From: Cristatella mucedo
Lineage: Eukaryota > Bryozoa > Phylactolaemata > Cristatellidae
Length of the DNA: 64,000 nt
Direction of reading: 5' to 3'
Assembly: GCA_009760855.2 (NCBI GenBank)
Contig: WPIO01000022.1
Span: 513,501 to 577,500 of the forward strand
The position numbers were made by a program, and so were the translations under genes. Of this stretch, positions 53,421 to 64,000 are shown piece by piece; the first letter of the stretch is position 1, and the number at the start of each line of letters is the position of its first letter. The notes below the pieces were generated by a model. That model worked only from the letters and a program-made list of their open reading frames with translations. It did no database searches and had not been told where the DNA came from.

Positions 53421-54694
53421 TGGCCAACCTCTGCAAAGAAGACTAGCAAGAAACACTACGTGAGCTGCGTATGAACTGAAGGAATTTAGCTCAGGAGCCG
53501 GGCACAGTACGTTCCCAACATTTGGCATAAGAAGTGGAATCATTATTGACAAACTCTCGGCGGACATCTTGTGCTAGCCTCTTTGCTTGCGACTATACTG
53601 GTGAGCATTGTTCCTGAAATATTCTTGCAATCTGGGTGAGTTTAAGGCCGAAAAGGTAAGGTACGTGTCTTTGGACGCAACCTTCGTCAAACTATAATTT
53701 TGAATGCACATGGCGGAAATGAGCGCTGACAGTCCCGTAAATGGAAGCCAGTGCTGAATCGCTAGCCGGCCCTGACCTATGGAAATATCGCATGCTCAGT
53801 TTGCATGCACAGTTAAGATTCAAAATTGAATGTTTAATTTGTTTTTAATTATGAATTAAATTTAATTTTTGATTATGAGGCTGAGTTTCACCGTTAGTAT
53901 TTATATTCGCGTGAGCCTCTTCCTATTGGTCAGCACCGGCTAGCCAATAAGTAACGATTACAGCTTCGTAAAAGCTATTGCTAAGCTTCCTTACTTTAAA
54001 ATTATTAAAATAATATCTTGAATGTTTTTTTTTATTAACAACTTTGCTATATGGAATAAGTAGAAAACAAAAGGCACGCAGCAATCCTCGTGCGGAACGG
54101 CAGGCTGCTGCGAGTCGTCCAGCCATCAGCTCCAGAAGAGCGAGCCGCCACAAGCGGCGTTTCGGCCCGATTAACAGCTGCGCTCCTCAAGAAAGAGCAG
54201 CACGAGCAGCCCGTTCGTAGCCCCGGCTAAAAAGCTCGGTCAGCAGACGCTTAATGTAAATCAATGTAAAACTGAATATAAGGCAGGGAACGCCGAATTA
54301 ATGACATGGTGCCACGGGTGAGCATGACAAGTCGCAATCACAGTCACTCGTGCAAAGGTGCATTGAAGCTTGCTTCTCCTCCTCCTGTGTGGTGCACTAA
54401 TTACATTCTATTTTTGAGATCGCTTCGCGTATCTTACGCAAGATGCAGGTGCTGGCTGCCAAGTGAAGGGCCCGTGACCTGAATGTTCTAACAAGCCAAG
54501 AGTTCACAGTTCAGCCCATCGAAGCCCAGCTCGATGCTGCTCGATGGCTGACAGCGAAAAAGATAAAGAAAAGACACCCACAATGGCTTTTAGCCTGCCG
54601 AGGTGACAAAGCCAAAGCTAAGTACAGTTAAACTACCGTAGACGATTGCGTCAGGTTTCTTTTATTACCGCAGCCTTAATTTTAAAAGGGAGCA

Positions 54695-55400
54695 GTGTAG
54701 CGGGCGCATGCTAAATCAATTAGATCATGAAAGTGCATGAGATTATTAGCGGAGCTTCCTAAGTTATAACAATGAAAGGTATGTTTTCTGATTTAAACCG
54801 CGTGAAAAGCGATCTAGAGTGATGGAATTAGTAAGTAGTACATCATGGCTTGTGCTGGTCTATGTCGCTTTGGAATATTGAAATATTGGCATTCTAATTC
54901 AGCCAGATTATAACAGTATTATGGGTTATTATTAGCAGTTCATGGCCCCGGGTATTAAGCCAAGGGGAGGCACTCGCTCTTCAAGACCCAGGTCGTGGTT
55001 TCGAGTCCTGCATTGAGTGATCCTTTATTGACCACTGACTGCAAGCGGTGTTTACGAATATTAAAGCTCTTCTGCCGATATATAAAGGAGGCTGTTAAAT
55101 TAGCCAACAATTTTTTCTGAATTACAGACTACTATAGGAAGCGGATGTAATAATAGATAGCATAGAAAGTATTGCGGGATATCGGCATTAATAGTTTTTC
55201 AGCTGCGCTTTGGGGTTTAAAGAGAGCGAGCGGTACGCTAACGCTGATTCTGTACAGATATGGCGTACAGCGAAGATACCGAACCGACTGCTTTACGTTT
55301 AAGACATGGAATCGCCGTGTTCTTGATTGCTGCTACCGTCGACGGTAGCAGAGCACGGTAGCAGTCGCTGCAGCTTCTATGACGCTTCTGGCGTAGCCGC
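54695..55400 (+). repeat. R2-R1 composite repeat, interrupted by SINE2
   Basis: R2 at 54705-54775 (catgctaaatcaattagatc, cctaagttataacaatgaaa) and a second R2-like piece at 54888-54935. A SINE2 is at 54945-55112 and R1 starts at 55312 (gccgtgttcttgattgctgc, taccgtcgacggtagcagag). Confidence 0.45.
54945..55112 (+). mobile_element. SINE2 copy
   Basis: ccgggtattaagccaagggg head, gtggtttcgagtcctgcatt B box, gagtgatcctttattgacca, and end ttaaattagccaac. Confidence 0.7.
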
Positions 55401-57175
55401 TCCTCGTAGCTTCTCCGGCTTCGTCGGCATCTGCGTCACGAGTCGACAAGAACTGGAGCCGGTCACGTGCGTTCGCTGCGTTTGCGGCCGTGAAAGTTTG
55501 TTCAGGAGTCGCTGCAGCCACTTCGTAACACCTCTTCGCTCCCGAGTCGCAGTGCTGTCGGTCCCAGTGGGACTCGAAGGAATGCGCACGGCCTGCCGTC
55601 TTAGCTAAAGTAGCACTCACTGGAGACCATCGCGAGCAGAGTGTGGTAATAGCAGAGAGCTGAGGGAAAGGGGATGCTTAATCTGACGTTGAGGCGCTTA
55701 TTCATAATCATAGACTGGCTTCGGATGAAGAGCGAACTGATACACGTGGTGCGTGACGTGGTGGTGCCCCGTGTAGCGTCGATCAACTTGCTGACTAGAA
55801 TCTGGTCGCGACGATCTGTGAGATCTGTGAGATCTGTGAGAGCAATTTTATTTCAAATAGGAGAAAATCTAAAGAAAGACTCCATGTGCCTCTGGAATCA
55901 CGGAATACTTTCTACATGACTCGTGAGAATCCAAAAGTTTGAAAAGCCGAGCAGCTGAGCACCCGAAAATTAGTGCAGCTGATGTTGGTAGGTAAATAAC
56001 GGAAATCATAGCCAAGGAAAATCTCGCGCTCAAGCTTGACATTTTTACAATGTCCTCGCCAATATTTCATTGTAAAAAGTCGTTCAGGAAGTTTAAATTT
56101 AACAAACTTAGTCTTAGACAACAAGCTTGAGGGCTGACCGCCCCACTTTAACGGCACAGGGAAGAGCCATGCCCCTGGTCATTATTGACTACACTTAGTA
56201 ACACATTTTTGTCTATGCTATGGGTATAAGGTGTCATTTTCTAATTGCTTATGCACTGGAAGTATAAGAAATTGCCATTAATTTCTGAAAACTTTGCATT
56301 AGTGATCAGAGCTCGATTATCTAGAAATTATTTAATCTTCCAATGCGCGTAGTTTGTTCATATTCGGACAGAAAGAAAAGTAAATGAATCAAAATTGATA
56401 TGTATTTAATCTGAAATAGTTATAAACTTATCAGTACAAAAATTGATCAGAAATGAGTAGAAGCTCTGGATTTGCGGCAATACGGCAAATAGCTTTCTCG
56501 AAGAAGCCGGCAAACATAGTCCGCCGTCATTCATTTTCGCAGAAAGCCGCGAACCACTTGAGGCTTGATGTCCATGCTTTGGCCATTTTGCGGTCCTTTA
56601 ATGGCTGCATGTGGGGGTTCCACGGAATCGTGGCTTTTAATGACTTGGGGGCGACTACCTTTGAAGTCTGTTTGTGGCTGGGTTCTCTGATGTTTATTAA
56701 TGGCTGGGTTCTTTCATAAGGATAATGTATATAAAGGTCGAGGCAGGAGTTGTGCTAAGGCAGCTGGCTATAGCATGCCAGCCCGAGTGTTCGCGAGTTC
56801 CAAAATACACCTTTGAGGCCTTCGTGGATATTCAGATTGATACCAGAGAGTTTCGTCGGGAGTGCATTGTAGTTTCGAGGATCGGACTCGTTATCGTGTT
56901 CGCCACTTGCAGAAAAACGTTTTCAAGCTGCTTTCTTCAACCTGTTCAGCATTTTGGCGGTTTCGTCACAATGTATGACCTGTATCAGTGATCCAGCGAT
57001 GTTAGCAACTCTGACCTACGCCTCGGAAAGCTGCAGAAAACATCGCGGAGGTAATTCAAAGCTGCTGACTCATCGTCTAGAGCCATGGCAAATAACTTGA
57101 TGAGGCCTCACTTGATGGGCATCTGCAACGTCTAAGGGTCTATCGGAGGCTCATTCATGACAGTCTTTTTCACTG
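55400..57175. other. No recognised gene
   Basis: Two adjacent 88-codon ORFs (56453-56719 and 56725-56991, +) have no motif I know. A 9-bp repeat agatctgtg is present three times at 55815-55842. Confidence 0.35.
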
Positions 57176-57176
57176 A

Positions 57177-57177
<1 letters not shown>

Positions 57178-57223
<46 letters not shown>

Positions 57224-57232
57224 CCTGTATAT
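57178..57232 (+). repeat. (AC)n then (TA)n microsatellite
   Basis: About 18 AC units followed by TATATA. Confidence 0.9.
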
Positions 57233-57239
57233 AATTCAG

Positions 57240-57372
57240 GTACATATATATCTATCTCCTTACGAGAACTCGATCTTTATCCAGGCGCATCACATATGCC
57301 GCAGGGCTCGAGCCCACGACCTCGGTCGTCAAAGGCGAGTACATTGACCTCTGGGCCAAACCGTGGCGAGAA
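57240..57372 (-). mobile_element. SINE1 copy
   Basis: Antisense: ctttatccaggcgcatcaca, ggctcgagcccacgacctcg, head near ctgggccaaaccgtggcg. The ATT tail is replaced by the microsatellite. Confidence 0.7.
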
Positions 57373-57589
57373 CGATGTTTTCCACTTAATATGTGAACGA
57401 ATCGTCGTTGCAGGTCCGAACGACCGTAGCTTCCAGCTGCCTTGCGCGCTGACTTAATTAGAACAGTCTGAACATGCATGGACCTTCGTTCCTCTTATAA
57501 AAAATTACTAATAACGGTAGCAGCCAATTTTTCTACTCAGCCGCATCCGTGAAATTTCAATCTGCACCCATAATATCTTCCTGGCTGTC

Positions 57590-58190
57590 TGACTTGCTGC
57601 TCTCTGCTGAAGATGGATGATCCCTCTTTGCAAGGGTGGAGACGGGAGCTCAGGGAAGTACTCAGGTACCTTGAGGGCAATCGATAAAAGAGTTTAAAGA
57701 TACATGATGGGAATCACTATCTTACAGGTTCGACATTCGGAAGGGTCCGCCGTGCAGAAACAACAGCTGCTTGAGTGGTTGGTCATTCGGTTCCCGCCAA
57801 ATTCTTGGAATGGCAAACTACACAGCTCTCTTTTATTCCTTTTCAGCCTGTAAAAATAGCAGAATTATATAGTTAAAAAATGTATTGCACACATTAGCTA
57901 ATATCAATCAATTTCATTTAGTGAGCCACAATTGTTCACCTTACTTTCACTCTCTTGCAGTGTTCGCATGGGAAATGAGATGCCCAGGGCTTGTCTTGAT
58001 TCACGACAAGTATGAAAAAGTATTCTGTGTTGGCCTCACACATCTTGTCGGATACTTCCACTAGCAATTTTTCACTCTTACCTTGACAAATTGTCCCTCC
58101 GCGTAGAAAAATGCAAAATGCATCTGCTGAGTTAAAGCAACTTGTTAATGCCGCGCCAGTAAAATATGGCCATTCCTTATTCTCCTGCAT
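57590..58190 (-). pseudogene. Uncharacterised invertebrate protein family, N-terminal part, broken
   Basis: First exon 57945-58184: 80 open codons with two Cys-containing pieces and the motif NQDKPWASHFPCEHCKR. It is bounded by atgcag and gtaagg. A 97-bp intron ends tttttacag at 57848. The next exon reads KRAV, stop, FAIPRIWREPND; after a frameshift SSSCCFCTADPSEC, then KVPEYFPELPSPP. The order NQDK-W-H-C--C / FAIPR-WREP / C-FC-DPS / P-LP-P is that of a family annotated as uncharacterised in many invertebrate genomes. Two stops and at least two frameshifts show it is dead. The retained intron means it is not a processed copy. No function is known; the clustered Cys/His residues suggest metal binding (inference). 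Confidence 0.6.
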
Positions 58191-58199
58191 TAATACAAA

Positions 58200-59510
58200 C
58201 TGAAGTATTCGTTTAGGTACTGTTGCAATGTTATAACGCTATAGATTCGTGTCCGCCTAACCCTCACTAATTTGTCTAGCTGCCCAACGAGTGCTTTACG
58301 TGCTTTACGTGCATGACGTTTTACCCGCGCCTAACGGGAAAACCGGGAAATTTCACAATTTAATTACACTTACCAAGAAGGAATATATTTTTGCTGGACC
58401 CCTAGCTATTTTTTCATTTCTATTAGGCATTTAAAATTTGGAAAACACGCTTAATAGCCAACCGCAGAACGTTGAAATCTGTTACCTAGTATTACGGTTG
58501 CCGCCAGAGTTTATTAAAGGCTCATGAGGTATACGAACTGCATTCTTCATAGTCTCATGCTCAGATGTACTAGTGTGACTAATAATATTTTGATTGCAGC
58601 TTTACGATGCAGATCGTTCAATGAGAGTGAGTGATTGTCCTCTTGTGATTCCTCTTCTTGTCAGGTCAAGGTCAGGTGAAGGCTGGATAGCGCCAGAGGT
58701 TGTCGCGTTGGCGTGTGGACGGATGGCGGAGGTATGGGACATATTCGTAGCTGAGTCACACGCATACATTCTTGCTAGGTGAATCCGGCTGAATGCGACT
58801 CGCTATTCTAAAGTCGAGCTGGTAGTCCTCTAACGTTTAGGATCTCGCGGCTCGAAAGAGATACGGTTTTGCAGTTGAATTTACCCTCGACATTAATCCG
58901 TACGTCACGTGCTAAAGCCGCGTCTGCTGGACGTACTCGCCGGCACTATGAGCTATGGCTGCTCGGCCCGCTTTTGCATCTCATTCAAAAGTAGCTTTGC
59001 ACGCAGCAGCACCAAGGCCCCGAGCTTTTAACGTCTGCTGTGTCCATTGGTCGTGTCGTGTATTTTTTACAACCTAACGTGCTTGTCTAGCTGACGCAGG
59101 ATCCTATTTGCTAGAAAACACTTTAATTCTGGGTAACTAAGTCCGAGAATTCTCGATTGCTGTCTTGTCATTTTAAATATTCTCGCAGCTTATGAAAATG
59201 TACAGTCGTAGTTTTGCATTCGCTCGAAAGCTACAATGCGTCTTCAATGGATGTACAGTAGAGTCTCTGTGTGCATGGCATCCGCCGGACGATTGTCAAT
59301 GCATATAGATAACATTCTTACAGAGAGACACGAAGATATGGAGACTCCTTATTCATGTTACAGGAAATGACGCGAGAGCATTTTTTGATTTAACTTTTCA
59401 CTGGTTACCAGCACGCGGAGAATGCAAGTCGCAAATGATATATAAATAATAACAATACAAAGGGCCCAGAGTTGTAGCGTATCGCCTGGAGGGAAGGCTT
59501 TATGGACCGG
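58200..59510. other. No recognised gene or repeat
   Basis: AT-rich with short ORFs only. Confidence 0.35.
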
Positions 59511-59514
59511 TGAA

Positions 59515-59770
59515 TTCTCTGTGGTTTAGCTGATTTAGGGTTTAGATTTAATCGCAGATGGGCGGTAGCATTTTTATGCTGTAGGTTTAGGTTTATAGCT
59601 TATGGTTAAGATTTATGCTAGCAGATAAGCGGCGAACGCAGGTTTATAGTTAAAGGCTTATGGCTTCGCAGCACTTTTGCAGGTTGAAGGTTTAAAGTCT
59701 TTGCAGATAAGCGGTTAGTAAGGTTTATAGTTTAGGGTTATGGCAGAAAAATTCGTGGCTTTGCAGATAA
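59515..59770 (+). repeat. Degenerate GGTTTA-type repeat
   Basis: Many spaced copies of ggtttag/ggtttata/agggttta (59523, 59536, 59585, 59652, 59692, 59727), mixed with a larger unit containing tttgcagataagcggt. Resembles the interior of the fold-back element at 24.2 kb on the opposite strand. Confidence 0.5.
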
Positions 59771-59819
59771 GCCTTGATTGCTTGCAAGTGGGATTCAGTG
59801 TTGCAGTGACTGATAAACT

Positions 59820-61060
59820 GAATGCTTGCTTTGCCGGAATTCTATCCTGGTAGTCGGAAAATTTCCTTCAACTTAACGACGATAAAACGGAACTGTTACC
59901 CACAGGACACCCCAAGCGTATGGCTGGACTATATATAATTCATTTGTATAGCGCCCCTAGAGAACTTAATTTCTATTCAGGCGTTTCACATATGCCTCAG
60001 GGCTCGAGCCCACGTTCTCAGCCAGACCTTGATTGGGGCGAGCACCTTGACTGCTGGTCCAAACCAGCTCGGCGACTAGAAGGCTCTGCTCTTTTAACGC
60101 ATTAGGCTGCTGTGCGACCGCCACCAAATATAGGTGCATTCTTTGAAAACTGCCTAAGTTTTGAAAGTTTTGCTAAGAAGATGTGGTCTGAGTATATGCA
60201 GGCCGGTACCGCTCCTTTCGTAAACAGCTGTCAGGAGCATCACCGGTGGTGCAAAGCTGTGGTCCACCTGTGGTGTGGTTTGGCTCATCGAAGCACAGAA
60301 GACTGCCTCCACAGCGCCCAGCCATCGCGTCCAATCCATATAGAAGATTAGAGACTGTGTACTATGGTGGCTTACAAAAAATTGGACTATTTCCTTGGTT
60401 CTGTCTGGGCTATTGTAGAGGATTACAATTCCTTTTTGGCTGGGCTACCAAAAAGATCACCAAGTCACTGCGACTGGGGATGAATATAGCTGCAAAGCTA
60501 GTTACAAAATCCCAGAGGTTTGACCAGGTGTCTCCGTTGCTGGAAGAACTTGGATGCCTTTTGGTGTATCAAAGGACGCCAAGCTCAGGTCTTACGCTGA
60601 CCCACACGGCCTTGACCGCAGCTTGGCTCGTTCCTACTTAGCTAAACTGCTGCGCACTAGTTTTAGCTTGCTCGTGCCGTCAGGCCCTACGGGGACAATA
60701 CATGAGCAGTTCAATTTCTTCGCTTAAAGACCATTGATGACAGAAGCTTTTTCTCTGCAAGTCATAGACTGTCTAACTGCATTCCACAATTCATATGCAA
60801 CGATATTCATTCTCGTGCTGCCGACTATGGCACATCCTAACCAGCCACCCTGAGCTGCTGCTTCCATGCTACTCACTTTCCTATCTGCGCGCCTGACTCA
60901 GCTACGCTTCTCACTTTGTCTTTGCTGCGTGACACGGAGTCGGTTGGCTACCGGATGCGTGACACGGAGTCGCTCGGGCTTTTGATTGCGCTTCGCCGAG
61001 CAAAAACCTTCGCAAAAACCCGTGTCGTCTTTGTGGAGTTACAGACTGAGATGCGTACGT
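59820..61060 (+). mobile_element. LINE B copy, decayed, interrupted by SINE1
   Basis: 59850-59925 encodes NFLQLNDDKTELLPTGHPKR. After the SINE1 and an unassigned piece, 60355-61060 matches the 17157-17890 ORF (gcctttttggctgggctacc-like, ggtttgaccaggtgtctccg, ggttggctaccggatgcgtg) with frameshifts. The end repeats gtgacacggagtcg twice. Confidence 0.65.
59928..60078 (-). mobile_element. SINE1, nested in LINE B
   Basis: Antisense: tgtatagcgcccctagagaa, ctattcaggcgtttcacata, ggctcgagcccacg, and head near gtccaaaccagctcgg. Confidence 0.75.
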
Positions 61061-61219
61061 TGGCTCGGGGGTGGGGGACACAGAGACCAAACTATTCGAG
61101 GAGGAGGCGAAGTTTCAGCAGCAGCTTCAGAGAGGGGCGGAGTCAGAAGGACGGTAGGCGGCCGCAGAAGGCGAGTCGCCAGAGTGCGCCGAAGCAGCCG
61201 AGGGCCAGCCACGATTTAC

Positions 61220-61268
61220 CTAGATTAGCATCGGAGATTGGATTAGCATCGGAGATTGGATTAGCCTA
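61220..61268 (+). repeat. 20-bp direct repeat, two units and a start of a third
   Basis: ttagcatcggagattggat is repeated twice, followed by tagcc. Confidence 0.8.
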
Positions 61269-61939
61269 GAGGATCTACGGGAGCGTCAGCGGAGCCAGCC
61301 AGCGAGTCGGCCAGCCAGCGAACTTCCGGGTTTGTGCCTGCCGCCGCCGCGCAGGTAGCGGCGCAGGTACCCTTTCACACGTAGCAACGGCGGCAGGAGT
61401 TACAGAGTCAGGTGCTCGTCAGCAGGCTTAAGAGGCGGACGATATACGTTAGACACAGACACGCCGTATGCGCACCTGCTGTTGATCGTTCCCGCTTCGA
61501 GTAGAGGTGGAGGTAGGAACCCGCTCCCCGGGGGTTTAGCAAGCGGGTCTTCGTTGGAGCTACGTTCGGGCAGTAGGGGTTTTACCGCCGGGAGCATGAA
61601 ATGGTGTTGCTAGTTACTTTCTTTTAAGTTGAGCCCAGTGTCTAGGGCGAGGACCATCCGATTCCCTTGGCGAATGCTTTCAATGAGTGTGGAGATAACA
61701 CTGAACTAGACGCCTAGCAACATTGTGCGCTTGACAATAAAGCTCAGTAAAATCCCTTATTTGTGCTCGGCATCGCGGTCTGGTTCACACCAACGAGCTT
61801 GCGACCCCAAGCGGTAGCGGTAGGTAGGATAGCGCCAGAAACGCAGTAGGCTAGGTGACCTGCTTATTGAGCGCTGCTCGCACCGAACAAGGCAGTTCGC
61901 TACGAAGCTTGGTGACCGCCGGCATACGAGTTATACGTC

Positions 61940-61985
61940 GGCGTTACACTTCGGGTGCCAAAATGTAACGTCACGTGGGGAGCCC
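61940..61985 (-). other. Possible LTR-retrotransposon primer-binding site
   Basis: On the minus strand, tgacgttacatt is followed by ttggcacccgaagtg, which has the form of an LTR end in CA/ATT plus a TGG-initial tRNA primer site. On the + strand the LTR would begin at the tgtaacgtcacg near 61967 and the internal region would lie to the left. The second LTR and gag/pol frames were not found. Confidence 0.25.
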
Positions 61986-62079
61986 TGAATAACCAGGGCA
62001 CTTAACTCCAATCCCAGGGCAACAGGTATCTCGTATACTTCCGTGGCCGGACGAAGTGTCCAGGAATGTCAAGTAAAAC

Positions 62080-62515
62080 TGTGGCAAGCTAAATTAGTCA
62101 AATAGATCGTGACTAATGTTATTTCTGGTTCCTAAATTGTAATACCAATTATGCAATAACCAATGGCTGAGGCCTCATTTAAACTGGCGCCAAGCAATAG
62201 GCCGTCAGTTGTGTTTCCACAGTCGGCTTAGGCATTTTGCCTTTATAAGTTCTAGAAGCTGTACGTGAATGTCGCAGCCGTTGTTGAACGCCTGTAACTC
62301 TCTATTGCTGTCAAATACATTTCTTTACGTCGTAGATATGTACTTGATATGTGGTGCTATGTGTGCCCTTTGTCACTGCAGTGTTTTGCTACTGTCAGCA
62401 TAACTGCGTGCGTTGGTGCAGCACCTACAAGTCTCTATTGGTCGTGCGTCGGCGGCTGAGACTTGCACCGCTATGCTGTGTCTGTGGCTTAGTTCTGTCC
62501 GGACGTGGAGGGCGC
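62080..62515 (+). repeat. R2-R1 composite repeat
   Basis: R2 part 62085-62155 (aagctaaattagtcaaatag, cctaaattgtaataccaa) and R1 part from 62385 (gctactgtcagcataactgc, gtgcgttggtgcagcaccta, gttctgtccggacgtggag). Confidence 0.5.
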
Positions 62516-62734
62516 AATGCGTTTGGGTGACGCCAATACTCTAGCGTGCGGAATGAGTCTGCAGGAACCTCTCCTCACCGAAGTCCATCCACAAAGCTCC
62601 CGAAAATCCTCAAGCGACTGCCAAAGGGCACCAAATGGCACAGTCGCCATTGCCCATCGTGCCCACAGTCAAAAGGGGCGAGTTGGCTCAGCTCTCCAAC
62701 TGGCCGGAGACCGATAATGCATCGCCTGGGTAAA

Positions 62735-63030
62735 CAAATTGTGCGTTTGTATTCCGTCCAAGAGAACTAAATCTCTTTTTTTTTAGACTATTTACATTTG
62801 CTTCAAAGGTAGCATGTCAACTAATTAATAATAACGTGCTCAGTATCAGCATGCACAAATCGACAAAGGGGAATTCTCGCGGACCCAGCAAATGCCGTGA
62901 GAAGCAGGCGCGTTTTATGTTTCTTTTTAAATGCCGTCAATTTAGAGGATGTTGTGACGTCAGTTGAGATTGAGTTAAGGACTTTGGGTGGCAGCATATG
63001 AACTAAAGGCGCGGTAACGACGGAATTTGA
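62735..63030 (-). mobile_element. LINE A 3' part, split by SINE2
   Basis: Antisense tail (attccgtccaagagaactaa), 3' UTR with cagtatcagcatgcacaaat, and the ORF end. The same insertion resumes at 63210. Confidence 0.65.
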
Positions 63031-63034
63031 GGTT

Positions 63035-63205
63035 GGTTGCCTTTGGGTCTGAGCCTAGGGGTATGGTGCTTGCTCTTAAATACCCAGTTCTAAAGCTTGA
63101 GTCATTCAGCGGGTAATTCGTTATTGCCCAGTGAAGGCCGGAAAGACTGCAATTACGGCTCTTCTGCTGCTATTTAAATCAGGCTGTTGAATAGGTTAAC
63201 CTTTC
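63035..63205 (+). mobile_element. SINE2, decayed, nested in LINE A
   Basis: tgggtctgagcctaggggta head, attcagcgggtaattcgtta-like body and end aatcaggctgttgaataggt. The B box is eroded. Confidence 0.55.
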
Positions 63206-63209
63206 TTTT

Positions 63210-64000
63210 AACTTTACTTTGGAGGCGCGCTTAAACAATTTGAGTCAGTAGGGCCGCTAGTGCGATTCCTCGCCTGAATAGGTTGGCCAGAGAGAGAGAA
63301 TGACGGGACTTAAAGTGCATGAAAAAACTATGAAGTCGATACACAGCTTCGTGGGGAGCCGTTGTTGCGGGTAAGTAAAAAGTGTAGTAATACGGAACTT
63401 GTGACGTTAGCAACAGACAGGTCTAGCTTCAGAGTGTTTGTACCAACTATCATTGCACAGGCAGGAAGACCTGGGGGTAGTGAGAAGCAGAAATCCAGCC
63501 GGGATTTCACAATGCCGATACTAACTTAGATGTGGTATCCTTCTCTTAGCGGGCTCGAGTTTTTGATACGCTTTGTAGCTGAAAGTACGCAGGCTTGACT
63601 GTGGAGCTAATCTGATCGCATATTGAAATATTGAAAGATTACGTTCAGGTGATATAGGGGATATGCTGGCCGAACCCATTTCAAAGATAGTGTTTTTCAA
63701 TTTTTGATTACTGCAAGGTTTGCCCATAACTGTTAAGCTGTTCTTATCGTCATTCAATGTGGGAGAATTTGCCGCCATCCAAGTGCGAATCTCAGCAATG
63801 CATGCTGCAAGGAAGCTAAAAGAGTTTGTACAGGCGGTAAGACAAGAGTAGGAGCACAGCTATAGCTGTGCCGTCATCTGCATAAAACTGAAAGCCTGCT
63901 TGAGCTTGGCGATTTTATTGGAAAGAAAGAGAGTATAAGTTGCGAAAAGATGTGGACCAAGCACAGATTACTGCTGTACACTGAGGTACGTAGAAATGAT
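63210..64000 (-). mobile_element. LINE A, continuing beyond the window
   Basis: Antisense ORF pieces in order: LDFCFSLPPGLPACAM near 63470, TLNDDKNSLTVMGKP near 63740, and degraded motif-4/YADD region near 63860-63990 (ctgcataaaactgaaagcct). Frameshifted throughout. Confidence 0.7.

Overview
This window is nuclear DNA from an animal, most likely an invertebrate bilaterian. Its genes have GT-AG introns, most of the sequence is decayed LINEs, tRNA-derived SINEs, DNA transposons and long microsatellites, and there are no operons. The phylum cannot be fixed from the sequence. A spiralian (mollusc, annelid or flatworm-like) fits but is not proven.

Two real genes were found, both on the + strand, by joining exons at canonical splice sites with consistent phase. 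(1) 19301-23283 holds the last four exons of a lipase maturation factor (LMF1-like) gene, in a very GC-rich stretch. Its 5' exons were not found. (2) 32700-39670 holds what looks like a complete five-exon glial cells missing (gcm) gene. It encodes a predicted 873-residue protein with the whole GCM DNA-binding domain at the N-terminus and a long Gln/His/Ser/Gly-rich tail. Both genes have an AATAAA signal shortly after the stop.

The remainder is repeats. 0-18 kb: L2/CR1-like LINEs of two families (called A and B here), two SINE families, and a fragment of an uncharacterised invertebrate protein family at 2.25 kb. 19-24 kb: the LMF gene, with opposed LINE tails in one intron. 24-31 kb: a GC-rich stretch without a recognised gene, a long-TIR fold-back DNA element with a second partial copy, and a Tc1/mariner pseudogene. 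31-40 kb: gcm. 40-49 kb: microsatellites, a minisatellite, SINEs and LINE pieces. 49.4 kb: a 184-bp hAT element closely resembling SPIN, with a perfect 8-bp target duplication. 50-64 kb: AT-richer DNA with LINE copies, an undescribed composite dispersed repeat, and a broken copy of the same uncharacterised protein family near 58 kb.

The two genes have no evident joint function. LMF1 acts in the ER on lipases and gcm is a developmental transcription factor. The repeats do interact: SINE1 carries the same 3' tail as LINE A, which implies that LINE A machinery copies it, and several insertions are nested, giving a relative order of activity.
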